Below, in pieces: positions 32,615-40,609 of a stretch of DNA of 64,000 bases. Source of the DNA: Catellatospora paridis. Lineage in GTDB: Bacteria; Actinomycetota; Actinomycetes; Mycobacteriales; Micromonosporaceae. The stretch's first letter is position 1; each line of letters starts with the position of its first letter. A program made the translations under genes and the position numbers. Below the pieces are notes generated by a model, which did no database searches, was not told the origin of the DNA, and worked only from the letters and a program-made list of their open reading frames with translations. The stretch is from positions 113,206-177,205 of the forward strand of contig NZ_WBZD01000042.1 of assembly GCF_009720365.1 (NCBI RefSeq), written 5' to 3'.

Positions 32615-33634
32615 TCAGCCGCCGTTGACCTGGCGGAACGGCGTCAGGTCGACGGTCGGCCGGGTCGTGCGGGCGGCCGCCTGGGCCACCGGGGCCGGGA
32701 TCGAGTCGAACAGTTTGCGGCCCAGCACCGCGTGCGCCTCGACGGCCGGGTGGGTGGCGCCGTAGTTGTCCAGCCCGTCGAGGGAGTCGGCGAAGAAGGC
32801 GAACGTCAGCGCGGGCGCGCCCGAGCTGTCGAACATGATGCCGACCTCGTGCCGACCCGCACCGAGGGTGTTGAAGTCGGCGCCGTACTTGATCGCCACC
32901 CGGCTGCGCTCGTTGGACGACATGTTGCGCCGGATGCCGTCGTGGTAGCCGTTGACCCAGCGCATGATGCTCAGCAGGAAGTCGCAGGACTTCGCGGACA
33001 GCAGGGTCTTGTTGGCCAGCCGCCACAGCAGGTCGTGCATCTCGGCGGGCGTGGTCTTGCCGAGGAAGAACCGGTTGGGGTTGGCCACCGGGATGACCCG
33101 GGTGTTGACGAAGCCCTTGGCGGCCAGGATCTGGTTGATCTCCAGTGCGGGCACCACCCGGCCGCACATGCGCACCGCGGTGTTGTCCGAGACCAGCAGC
33201 AGCGCGGTGAGGAAGTTGGCGACGGTGATGTCGTCACCCCACACGGTGTGCAGGTGGTAGATGCCGCTGCCGCCGAGGATGATGTCGGCCTGCAGGTCGA
33301 GCTTCTGGTTGAGCTGCAGCTCGCCGCGGTCGACCTTGTCCATCACGGCGACGGCCACGGCGACCTTCTGGACGCTGTAGCCGTCGACGATCGCGTCGAC
33401 GTCGTCGGCGATGACGGTCTCCAGCACGCCGGCCGCGTTCACCGCGGCGACGTGGGAGTGCCAGACACCGCCGGCCTTGGTCTTCTGCCGCTCGTACACC
33501 CGGCGCAGGTGGCCCGGGCCGGTGCCGCGCTCGTCGTCGGCCGCGGACGCCGGCACGGCGGCTCCGAACGTGGCCGCGGCGGCGCCGAGCCCGAGGCCGC
33601 CGAGGGCGGCGCGGCGGGAGAGGGGTGTGGACAC
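32615..33634 (-). CDS. Tat-exported class A beta-lactamase-like serine hydrolase
   Basis: Protein of 339 residues from GTG 33634. A twin-arginine signal SRRAALGGLGLGAAAA leads to a mature enzyme beginning near residue 31. The serine penicillin-recognising fold is shown by Ser87-Val-Gln-Lys90 (SVQK, the SxxK motif), Ser149-Asp-Asn (SDN) and Lys248-Tyr-Gly in place of KTG. KTG being KYG is unusual, so it may not hydrolyse beta-lactams and could be a carboxypeptidase-like or ligand-binding relative. It is expected outside the cytoplasmic membrane. It is convergent with the TA-like pair. Confidence 0.82.
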   Translation of the reverse strand: MSTPLSRRAALGGLGLGAAAATFGAAVPASAADDERGTGPGHLRRVYERQKTKAGGVWHSHVAAVNAAGVLETVIADDVDAIVDGYSVQKVAVAVAVMDKVDRGELQLNQKLDLQADIILGGSGIYHLHTVWGDDITVANFLTALLLVSDNTAVRMCGRVVPALEINQILAAKGFVNTRVIPVANPNRFFLGKTTPAEMHDLLWRLANKTLLSAKSCDFLLSIMRWVNGYHDGIRRNMSSNERSRVAIKYGADFNTLGAGRHEVGIMFDSSGAPALTFAFFADSLDGLDNYGATHPAVEAHAVLGRKLFDSIPAPVAQAAARTTRPTVDLTPFRQVNGG

Positions 33635-33814
33635 AGAGGTTCCCCGTTCGTCGTCATGGGACGGTCCGGTCGATCCTAAGCACGGCGACGTCGGGATGCC
33701 GACCCGTCACTCCACCGGCTGCGGCCGCCCCCTGCCGGTGTGTCGGCGGTCACCCCAGCCGCGCGGAGGCCACCCGAGAGCCGGGGGTCGGCGCGATCCG
33801 CGACGGCACTCTGA

Positions 33815-33848
33815 TTGAACATTCAGCTTTCGGCCCTAGTCTCAAAGG
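33815..33848 (+). promoter_or_regulatory. Leaderless promoter of trypsin-like protease gene
   Basis: TTGAAC (33815-33820), 16-bp spacer, TAGTCT (33837-33842), 6 nt, then ATG 33849. No Shine-Dalgarno is present. Confidence 0.7.
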
Positions 33849-34700
33849 ATGCTGAGTCGCGCCGGAAAACTCGACCGCCTCCCGGACCCGCCCCCCGCGG
33901 CCGGGCCGGCCGACGCCGAGCCCGACCCGGCACCCCGCCCACGGTCGCGCGTGGGCACCCGTGCGCTGGTCGCGGCGGGTGTCGCGGTGGCGCTGGCGGT
34001 CACCGCGGTGGTCGCGTTCCAGTGGGGCGCGGCCGAGTCCGGCGCACCTGCCGTCGTGTCGCCCTCACCGTCGCCGTCCGACGACGGCACGCTCACCGTC
34101 GCCGAGGTCTACCAGGTCCTCCTGCCCTCGGTGGTGTCCATCCGGACCACCGGCGCGGGCCGCGAGCCGTCGGCGGCCTCCGGCACCGGCGTGCTGGCCA
34201 ACGCCGACGGCACCATCCTGACCGCGCTGCACGTGGTCAAGGGCGCAGCCAAGATCGAGGTCACCTACGCCGACGGCAGCAGCACCCCGGCGAAGATCGC
34301 GGCCGCCGACCCGGCGACCGACATCGCCGCGCTGACCCCGGAGAAACTTCCCGAGGTGCTGGTCCCGGCCGTGCTCGGCGGCGTGCCGGGCATCGGCGAG
34401 CAGGTCGTCGCGATCGGCGACCAGCTCGGCCTGACCGGCTCGGCCACCACCGGCGTGGTGTCCGGCCTGGAACGTTCGGTCACCGTGGCCGACGTCGGCA
34501 AGCTCGGCGGGCTCATCCAGTTCGACGCCGCGGTCAACCCCGGCAGTTCCGGCGGCCCGCTGGTGAACATGCGCGGCGAGACGGTCGGCATCGTGGTGGC
34601 GCTGGCCAACCCGACGGAAGCCGGCACGTTCATCGGCATCGGGTTCGCCGTGCCGATCGTGACCGCCGCGGCCGGCGGCGGCCCGCCGCCACCCCTGTGA
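33849..34700 (+). CDS. Membrane-anchored trypsin-like serine protease (S1C)
   Basis: Protein of 283 residues. A Pro-rich cytoplasmic N terminus (1-36), one membrane helix (about 38-60, ALVAAGVAVALAVTAVVAF), a Ser/Pro linker and an HtrA-type protease domain (about 80-275). The catalytic triad is His128 (ALHVV), Asp158 (ATDIAAL) and Ser234 (NPGSSGGPL). It lacks the PDZ domain usual in HtrA/DegP and ends soon after FAVPIV in a Gly/Pro tail, so it is a short DegP-like protease. It precedes the MoxR operon by 50 nt, and the four genes may be transcribed together. Confidence 0.88.
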   Translation: MLSRAGKLDRLPDPPPAAGPADAEPDPAPRPRSRVGTRALVAAGVAVALAVTAVVAFQWGAAESGAPAVVSPSPSPSDDGTLTVAEVYQVLLPSVVSIRTTGAGREPSAASGTGVLANADGTILTALHVVKGAAKIEVTYADGSSTPAKIAAADPATDIAALTPEKLPEVLVPAVLGGVPGIGEQVVAIGDQLGLTGSATTGVVSGLERSVTVADVGKLGGLIQFDAAVNPGSSGGPLVNMRGETVGIVVALANPTEAGTFIGIGFAVPIVTAAAGGGPPPPL

Positions 34701-34750
34701 CCTCCCCCGACAGCACGTGCAACGGCACTCGATCCGATGAGGACGGACCC

Positions 34751-35770
<1,020 letters not shown>

Positions 35771-35773
35771 GCC

Positions 35774-35915
35774 ATGAGCGAGCGCAGCGAGCGAATCAGC
35801 CGGCCCAGGCTTCATGCCGGCGACGAGCGCAGCGAGGAGTGGGCATGAGCGAGCGCAGCGAGCGAATCAGCGGGCCCAGGCTTCATGCCGGCGACGAGCG
35901 CAGCGAGGAGCGGGC
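35774..35915 (+). repeat. 71-bp tandem repeat x2 carrying coupled mini-ORFs
   Basis: Two 71-bp copies (35774-35844 and 35845-35915) differ at only two positions and fill the gap between moxR and the DUF58 gene. Each carries an ATG-initiated frame beginning MSERSERISRPRLHAGDERS (copy 2 has G in place of the first P-side base) whose TGA overlaps the next ATG as ATGA. Copy 1 hands over to copy 2 and copy 2 to ATG 35916, so ribosomes could pass from moxR to the DUF58 gene without a gap. The unit resembles the GAGCGAGCGCAGCGAGCGAA repeat of actinomycete genomes. Confidence 0.85.
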
Positions 35916-36800
35916 ATGACGGCGGCCTCCGATCGGTTGCTGCGGCGTCTGGAGTGGCAGGTGCTGCGCCGCCTCGACGGGCGTCTGCAGGGCGGGCACC
36001 GCACGGTTTGGCGCGGCGCCGGGCTCGACTTCAGCGACGTGCGCGTCTACACGCCCGAGGACGACGTCCGGCACATCGACTGGAACGTCACCGCGCGGAT
36101 GGACGAGCCGTTCGTGCGCCAGTACACCGAGGACCGCGACCTCACGGCGTGGCTGGTGCTGGACCGGTCCGCGTCGATGCGCGGCTCCGGCGGCCACGGC
36201 AAGGACGCGACCCTCAACGAGCTGGCCGTGTGCCTGGCCCGGCTGCTGACGTACCGCGGCAACCGGGTCGGCGCGATCCTGTTCGACAACCGGCACCAGC
36301 GGGTGATCCCGCCGCGCACCGGCCGCGACCAGGTGCTGCGGCTGACCCATGAGCTCGACGCGCCCGCGCCGCGCACCGACGCCGGGTCCACCACGGACCT
36401 GTCGGCGATGCTGCGGCTGGCCGCGGCCACGGCACGGCGGCGCAGCCTGGTGCTGGTGCTGTCGGACTTCATCGGCGACCCCGGCTGGGAGCGGTCGCTG
36501 GCGCTGCTGTCGCACCGGCATGAGGTGGTCGCCGTGCGCATCGTCGACCCGGCCGAGCTGGAACTGCCCGACCTGGGCATGATCGTCGTCGAGGACGCCG
36601 AGACCGGCGAGCAGCTGCTGCTCGACAGCGGCGACCCGCTGCTGCGCGGCCGGCTGGAGGCCGAGGTGCAGGCCCGGGAGAGCGGGCTGGCCGAGACGAT
36701 GAGCCGGGCCGGGGTCGCGGCCCATCGCGTCACCACCGACACCGACCTCGTCGACGCCCTGGTCGACATGGTGCGCCGGACGAGGCGGAGATCTCGATGA
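35916..36800 (+). CDS. DUF58 domain protein (MoxR partner)
   Basis: Protein of 294 residues. It has LRRLDGRLQGGHRTVWRGAGLDFSDVRVYTPEDDVRHIDWNVTARMDEPFVRQYTEDRDL, the DUF58 signature, with a degenerate VWA-like MIDAS DRSAS (83-87), and VLVLSDFIGDPGWE later. DUF58 proteins work beside MoxR ATPases, probably as adaptors. There is no transmembrane segment, so it is cytoplasmic or peripheral. The start at ATG 35916 follows the repeat's terminal TGA in the ATGA overlap. It is followed by VWA genes with a 4-nt overlap. Confidence 0.9.
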   Translation: MTAASDRLLRRLEWQVLRRLDGRLQGGHRTVWRGAGLDFSDVRVYTPEDDVRHIDWNVTARMDEPFVRQYTEDRDLTAWLVLDRSASMRGSGGHGKDATLNELAVCLARLLTYRGNRVGAILFDNRHQRVIPPRTGRDQVLRLTHELDAPAPRTDAGSTTDLSAMLRLAAATARRRSLVLVLSDFIGDPGWERSLALLSHRHEVVAVRIVDPAELELPDLGMIVVEDAETGEQLLLDSGDPLLRGRLEAEVQARESGLAETMSRAGVAAHRVTTDTDLVDALVDMVRRTRRRSR

Positions 36801-37774
36801 CCGTGCAGTATCCGTTCCTGATCGCGCTGGCCGTGGTGGGCACCGGCGTTGCCGTGCTGGCGTACCTGCGGGTCCAGCGCCGCCGCGCCGAGGCGCTGCG
36901 TGGCGCCGGGATCGGCCTGACCGCGGCGGGCGGTCGCGGCTCGGTCCGCCGGCACCTGCCCTACATCCTGTTCCTGGCCGCCCTGCCGATGCTGCTGACG
37001 GGCCTGGCCCGCCCGCACGCGGAGCTGCCCGTGCCGCGGGTGTCGGGCACGGTGATGCTCGTGTTCGACGTGTCCAACAGCATGGCCGCCACCGACGTGG
37101 AGCCGTCCCGGCTCGCCGCCGCGCAGACCGCCGCCGCGTCCTTCGTCGACCAGCAGCCGTCCACCGTGGACATCGGCGTGGTCATCTTCGGCCAGGGCGG
37201 CCTGCTCACGCAGACCCCGACCCCCGACCGGGCCGCGGTGAAGAACGCCATCACGCGGCTGAGCACCAGCGGCAGCACCTCGCTGCGGCAGGCGATCCTG
37301 ACCGCCCTGTCGGCCATCGTCGGCAAGCCGGTCGAGCTGCCGGCGCAGGAGGACGCCGCCCCGCCCGACCTCGGCTACTGGGGCTCGGCGACCATCATCG
37401 TGTTCTCCGACGGGCAGGAGACCGAGAGTCCCGAGCAGGCGCAGGCGGCCGCCGCGATGGCCGGTGCGGCAGGGGTGCGCATCGAGACCGTCGGCATCGG
37501 CACGCCCGCGGGCACGACCGTCGAGGTCGAGGGCTTCCAGGTCGCCACGGCGCTCGACGAGGTGCTGCTCACGGACCTGGCCGCGGTCACCGGGGGCACG
37601 TACCACCCGGCCCGCGACGCGGCCGCGCTCGACGACATCCACCGGTCCATCGACCTGCGCATCACCACCGAGCCCGAGCACATCGAGCTCACCGCGCTGT
37701 TCGCGGGCTCCGCGCTGCTGCTGCTGACCCTCGGCGGACTGCTGATGATCCGCTGGTACGGAAGGATCGTCTGA
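36797..37774 (+). CDS. VWA domain membrane protein (BatA-like)
   Basis: Protein of 325 residues. It has one N-terminal membrane helix (about 5-25), a second helix (about 55-72), then a VWA domain with an intact MIDAS, DVSNS (91-95), Thr near STSLRQAILTAL and Asp in FSDGQETES, and a C-terminal membrane helix (about 298-318) with a short cytoplasmic end. VWA proteins of this set bind metal through the MIDAS and pair with MoxR. It overlaps the DUF58 gene by 4 nt and the next gene by 1 nt. Confidence 0.9.
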   Translation: MTVQYPFLIALAVVGTGVAVLAYLRVQRRRAEALRGAGIGLTAAGGRGSVRRHLPYILFLAALPMLLTGLARPHAELPVPRVSGTVMLVFDVSNSMAATDVEPSRLAAAQTAAASFVDQQPSTVDIGVVIFGQGGLLTQTPTPDRAAVKNAITRLSTSGSTSLRQAILTALSAIVGKPVELPAQEDAAPPDLGYWGSATIIVFSDGQETESPEQAQAAAAMAGAAGVRIETVGIGTPAGTTVEVEGFQVATALDEVLLTDLAAVTGGTYHPARDAAALDDIHRSIDLRITTEPEHIELTALFAGSALLLLTLGGLLMIRWYGRIV

Positions 37775-38817
37775 TGTCGCTCGCCTGGCCGTGGGCGCTG
37801 GCCGCCCTGCTCGTGATCCCGCTGCTGCTGGTGGTGCGCTGGTGGCTGAACCGGCGGCGGCGCAAGGTGGCCGTACGGGTGTCCAGCATCGCGCTGATCC
37901 GGGCCGCGCTGCCGGGCCGTTCCCGCTGGCAGCGGCGCATCCCGGCGGCGCTGTTCGCGCTGGGCCTGCTCGCGCTCGGGCTGGCCGTCGCCCGGCCGCA
38001 GGCGTCGCTGGCGGTGCCGCAGGACTCCACGGCGATCCTGCTGGCGTTGGACGTCTCGCAGTCGATGTGCTCCACCGACGTCCCGCCGAACCGGCTGACG
38101 GCCGCGCGGGAGGCGGCCCGGGAGTTCGTGCTGGCGCAGGAGGACGGGACCCGCATCGGGCTGGTCGCCTTCTCCGGCATCGCCGGCCTGCTGGTCGAGC
38201 CGACCGACGACAAGCAGGCGCTGCTCACCGCGATCGACGGTCTGCGCACGTCCCGCGGCACCGCCATCGGGCAGGCCATCCTGACCTCCATCGACGCCAT
38301 CGCCGAGATCAACCCGGCGGTCCCGCCGACCGGCGTGGAACTCGGCGCACCCGGCTCCCCCGGCTCCGGGGAGTACGTCGCCGACACGATCGTGGTGCTG
38401 ACCGACGGCGCGAACACGCAGGGCGTCGACCCGGTCACCGCGGCGCAGGAGGCCAAGGCGCGCGGCCTGCGGGTGTACACCATCGGGTTCGGCACCACCG
38501 AGCCCGCGCCGCTGATCTGCAGCGCCGACCAGATGACCGCGGGCTCCGGCGCGCGGCCGGAGTGGCAGGGCCGGGGCGGCGGCGGCCGGCGCGCCCAGCT
38601 GATCGACGAGGAGACCCTCGGCGAGGTCGCCGAGCTGACCGGTGGCGAGTACTTCCGGGCGCAGGACGCCGAGCAGCTGGTGGGTGTGCTGACGGACCTG
38701 CCCAGCACGATCGTCACGCAGAAGGAGGACGTCGAGATGACCGTCTGGTTCGTCCTGGCGGGGGCGCTGCTGGCGGGCACCGGTGTGGGGCTGTCGCTGC
38801 GCTGGAACCGTTCCTGA
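37774..38817 (+). CDS. VWA domain membrane protein (BatA/BatB-like)
   Basis: Protein of 347 residues, homologous in layout to the preceding one: N-terminal helix, second helix (about 55-72), VWA domain with MIDAS DVSQS (93-97) and TDGANTQG, then a C-terminal helix (about 320-340). An extra segment (about 245-275, ICSADQMTAGSGARPEWQGRGGGGRR) lies after the VWA core and is absent from the first paralogue. It is the last gene of the operon, followed by a terminator. The pair of VWA proteins may form a heterodimer (inference). Confidence 0.9.
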   Translation: MSLAWPWALAALLVIPLLLVVRWWLNRRRRKVAVRVSSIALIRAALPGRSRWQRRIPAALFALGLLALGLAVARPQASLAVPQDSTAILLALDVSQSMCSTDVPPNRLTAAREAAREFVLAQEDGTRIGLVAFSGIAGLLVEPTDDKQALLTAIDGLRTSRGTAIGQAILTSIDAIAEINPAVPPTGVELGAPGSPGSGEYVADTIVVLTDGANTQGVDPVTAAQEAKARGLRVYTIGFGTTEPAPLICSADQMTAGSGARPEWQGRGGGGRRAQLIDEETLGEVAELTGGEYFRAQDAEQLVGVLTDLPSTIVTQKEDVEMTVWFVLAGALLAGTGVGLSLRWNRS

Positions 38818-38835
38818 CAGCCCACGCGACACACG

Positions 38836-38865
38836 ACGGCCCCGGCGCGCGAGCACCGGGGCCGT
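38836..38865 (+). terminator. Terminator of moxR operon
   Basis: Perfect 10-bp stem ACGGCCCCGG (38836-38845) / CCGGGGCCGT (38856-38865), followed by TTTCC, 19 nt after the last stop codon. Confidence 0.75.
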
Positions 38866-38931
38866 TTCCGCTGCTGCGCTGATCGGGCGGGTGGACCGTG
38901 CCGGTGCCGGAGGGCTGTCGCGCCGCGCGGA

Positions 38932-38943
38932 TACGCTGGAGGC
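38932..38943 (+). promoter_or_regulatory. Leaderless-type -10 element
   Basis: TACGCT (38932-38937) then 6 nt then ATG 38944. The intervening GGAGGC could also act as a short Shine-Dalgarno. Confidence 0.45.
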
Positions 38944-40035
38944 ATGGTCGATCGGCGGCAGGTGCTGCACTTCCGGGTCCGGGCCCAGCAGCTCGACCGG
39001 GTGTCGGGGACCCTCGCCGACACCGCGGTGCTCGACCTCGGCGTGCAGGACACCGGCCCTGACGGAGCCGCATGGGCGCTGGCCGTCCGCGGGGTCGACA
39101 TGGCCGCGCTGTCTGCTCAGGACACCGCCCTGCTGTGGACGGTCCGCGGCGCGCCCCACCTCTACCGCCGGGGCGACGTGGGCCGGATCGCGGCCGCGGT
39201 CGAGCCGTTCTCCGACGCCGACGCCGGCAAGCGCATCTACGACGCGGCCAAGCCGCTCAAGGCCGCCGGTGTCGCCAACCTGGCCGCCCTCGACGAGGTG
39301 GCCGCCCGGATGCACGAGATCGTCACCGGGCCCACGGTCAAGGGCGACGTGTCGGGAGCCCTGGCGAAACTCATGCCAGAGCCGTACCTGCGCTTCTGCC
39401 GCCCCTGCGACACGATCCACCTCTACGAGATGCCGTTCCGGCTGGCCGCGCTGCGTGCCGGCCTGGAACTGCAGCTCGGCACCTCGCCCCCGGTCCTGCG
39501 GCGCACCGCCGGCTTCCGCAAGGCCGCCGCACCGGGCGAGCGCTTCGACGTGGTACGGGCCTACCTTCGGCTGCTCGGCCCGGCCACCCCGAAGCACGTC
39601 GCCGACTACCTGGACGCACCGGTCAAGGACGTGCGGTCGCGCTGGCCCGACGACGTGGTCGAGGTGACGGTGGGCGGCGAGAAGCGCTCACTGCTGGCCG
39701 CCGACGAGCCGGCCCTGGCCTCGGCGAGCGCCGACACGACCCGGCTGCTCGGCCCGTTCGACCTGTTCCTGCAGGCCAAGGACCGGTCCACGCTGGTCGC
39801 CGACGAGGCCCGCGCCAAGCAGCTGTGGCCCGTGCTGGGCCGGCCGGGTGCGGTGCTGTCCGGTGGCGAACTCGTCGGTGTCTGGCGTCCCCGCAAGTCG
39901 GGCAGGAAGTTCACGGTCGCCGTCGAGCCGTGGGGCGTGCTGCCGGCCCGGGTCCGGCAGGCGGTCACCGAGCAGGCCGAACGGCTCGCCGCATTCCGCC
40001 GGGTCGAGCTCACCGCCGTCGAGTTCGCCGACTAG
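38944..40035 (+). CDS. Winged-helix DNA-binding protein, AlkZ/YcaQ-related (HTH_42)
   Basis: Protein of 363 residues. It begins RQVLHFRVRAQQLDRVSG, contains ALLWTVRGAPHLYRRGDVGRI and LRAYL-like RAYLRLLGPATPKHVADYLDAP (a winged helix, about 200-220), and ends with GRKFTVAVEPWGVL. This is the HTH_42 family, which includes the E. coli AlkX/YcaQ and Streptomyces AlkZ glycosylases acting on bulky DNA alkylation or crosslinks. Whether this member keeps glycosylase activity is not shown; I cannot locate a QxD/QxQ catalytic pair with confidence. It could protect against DNA-alkylating metabolites. Confidence 0.8.
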   Translation: MVDRRQVLHFRVRAQQLDRVSGTLADTAVLDLGVQDTGPDGAAWALAVRGVDMAALSAQDTALLWTVRGAPHLYRRGDVGRIAAAVEPFSDADAGKRIYDAAKPLKAAGVANLAALDEVAARMHEIVTGPTVKGDVSGALAKLMPEPYLRFCRPCDTIHLYEMPFRLAALRAGLELQLGTSPPVLRRTAGFRKAAAPGERFDVVRAYLRLLGPATPKHVADYLDAPVKDVRSRWPDDVVEVTVGGEKRSLLAADEPALASASADTTRLLGPFDLFLQAKDRSTLVADEARAKQLWPVLGRPGAVLSGGELVGVWRPRKSGRKFTVAVEPWGVLPARVRQAVTEQAERLAAFRRVELTAVEFAD

Positions 40036-40159
40036 GTCGTGATGCGGTGCGGCGAAAGTCCCGGGAGAAATTCTTTGGCAGAGTGTCGGATCCGGGGCGG
40101 GTCGTTCGTAGCTCAGGTGAGACGCGGCCGGAGGGCCGCTGGGACGAGAGGGTTTTGGC

Positions 40160-40528
40160 ATGACGCAGTACTTGATCTCGTTTAACGATGGCGCGATGGA
40201 CCACATCACCGCCGAGGAACTGCCCGACGTGGGCAAGGCCGCGCACGCGGTGTGCCAGGAGGCCATGAACGCCGGCGTGTGGGTGTTCGGCACCGGACTG
40301 CAGCGGCAGCAGGCGAGCATCGTGGCCACTGACGGGGTGGTCACCGACGGCCCCTACCCGGAGACCAAGGAGGTCATCGGCGGGTTCGTGGTCGTCGACG
40401 TGGCCTCGCGCGAAGAGGCGCTGGCATGGGCGGCCAAGCTCGCCGCTGCTTGCCGCTGTGCGCAGGAGGTCCGGCACCTCATGCCCGACCCTGAGCTCGA
40501 ACCGATGCTCCGCCAGGCCGACAGGTGA
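40160..40528 (+). CDS. YCII/DGPF domain protein
   Basis: Protein of 122 residues. It starts MTQYLISFNDGAMDHITAEELPDVGKAAHAV and carries DGPYPETKEVIGGFVVVDVASREEALAWAAKLAAACRCAQEVR, the DGPF/YCII ferredoxin-like fold. Such proteins in actinomycetes are often controlled by ECF42 sigma factors. No sigma factor gene lies in this window. The start at ATG 40160 has GAGAGGG upstream. It is convergent with the LuxR-ATPase regulator. Confidence 0.87.
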   Translation: MTQYLISFNDGAMDHITAEELPDVGKAAHAVCQEAMNAGVWVFGTGLQRQQASIVATDGVVTDGPYPETKEVIGGFVVVDVASREEALAWAAKLAAACRCAQEVRHLMPDPELEPMLRQADR

Positions 40529-40609
40529 TGCCGGCATCCCGACGACGAGTGCGACTCTCGTGGCAACGGCCGACGGCGCGGGTCTACGGGCCGAGCTGAC
40601 CGCGACCGC

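Noticed and set aside
35774..35848. Mini-ORF of the 71-bp repeat as a real peptide gene
   Set aside because: The 24-codon frame is part of a repeated element and lacks its own ribosome-binding site; it is described as a repeat instead of a CDS.
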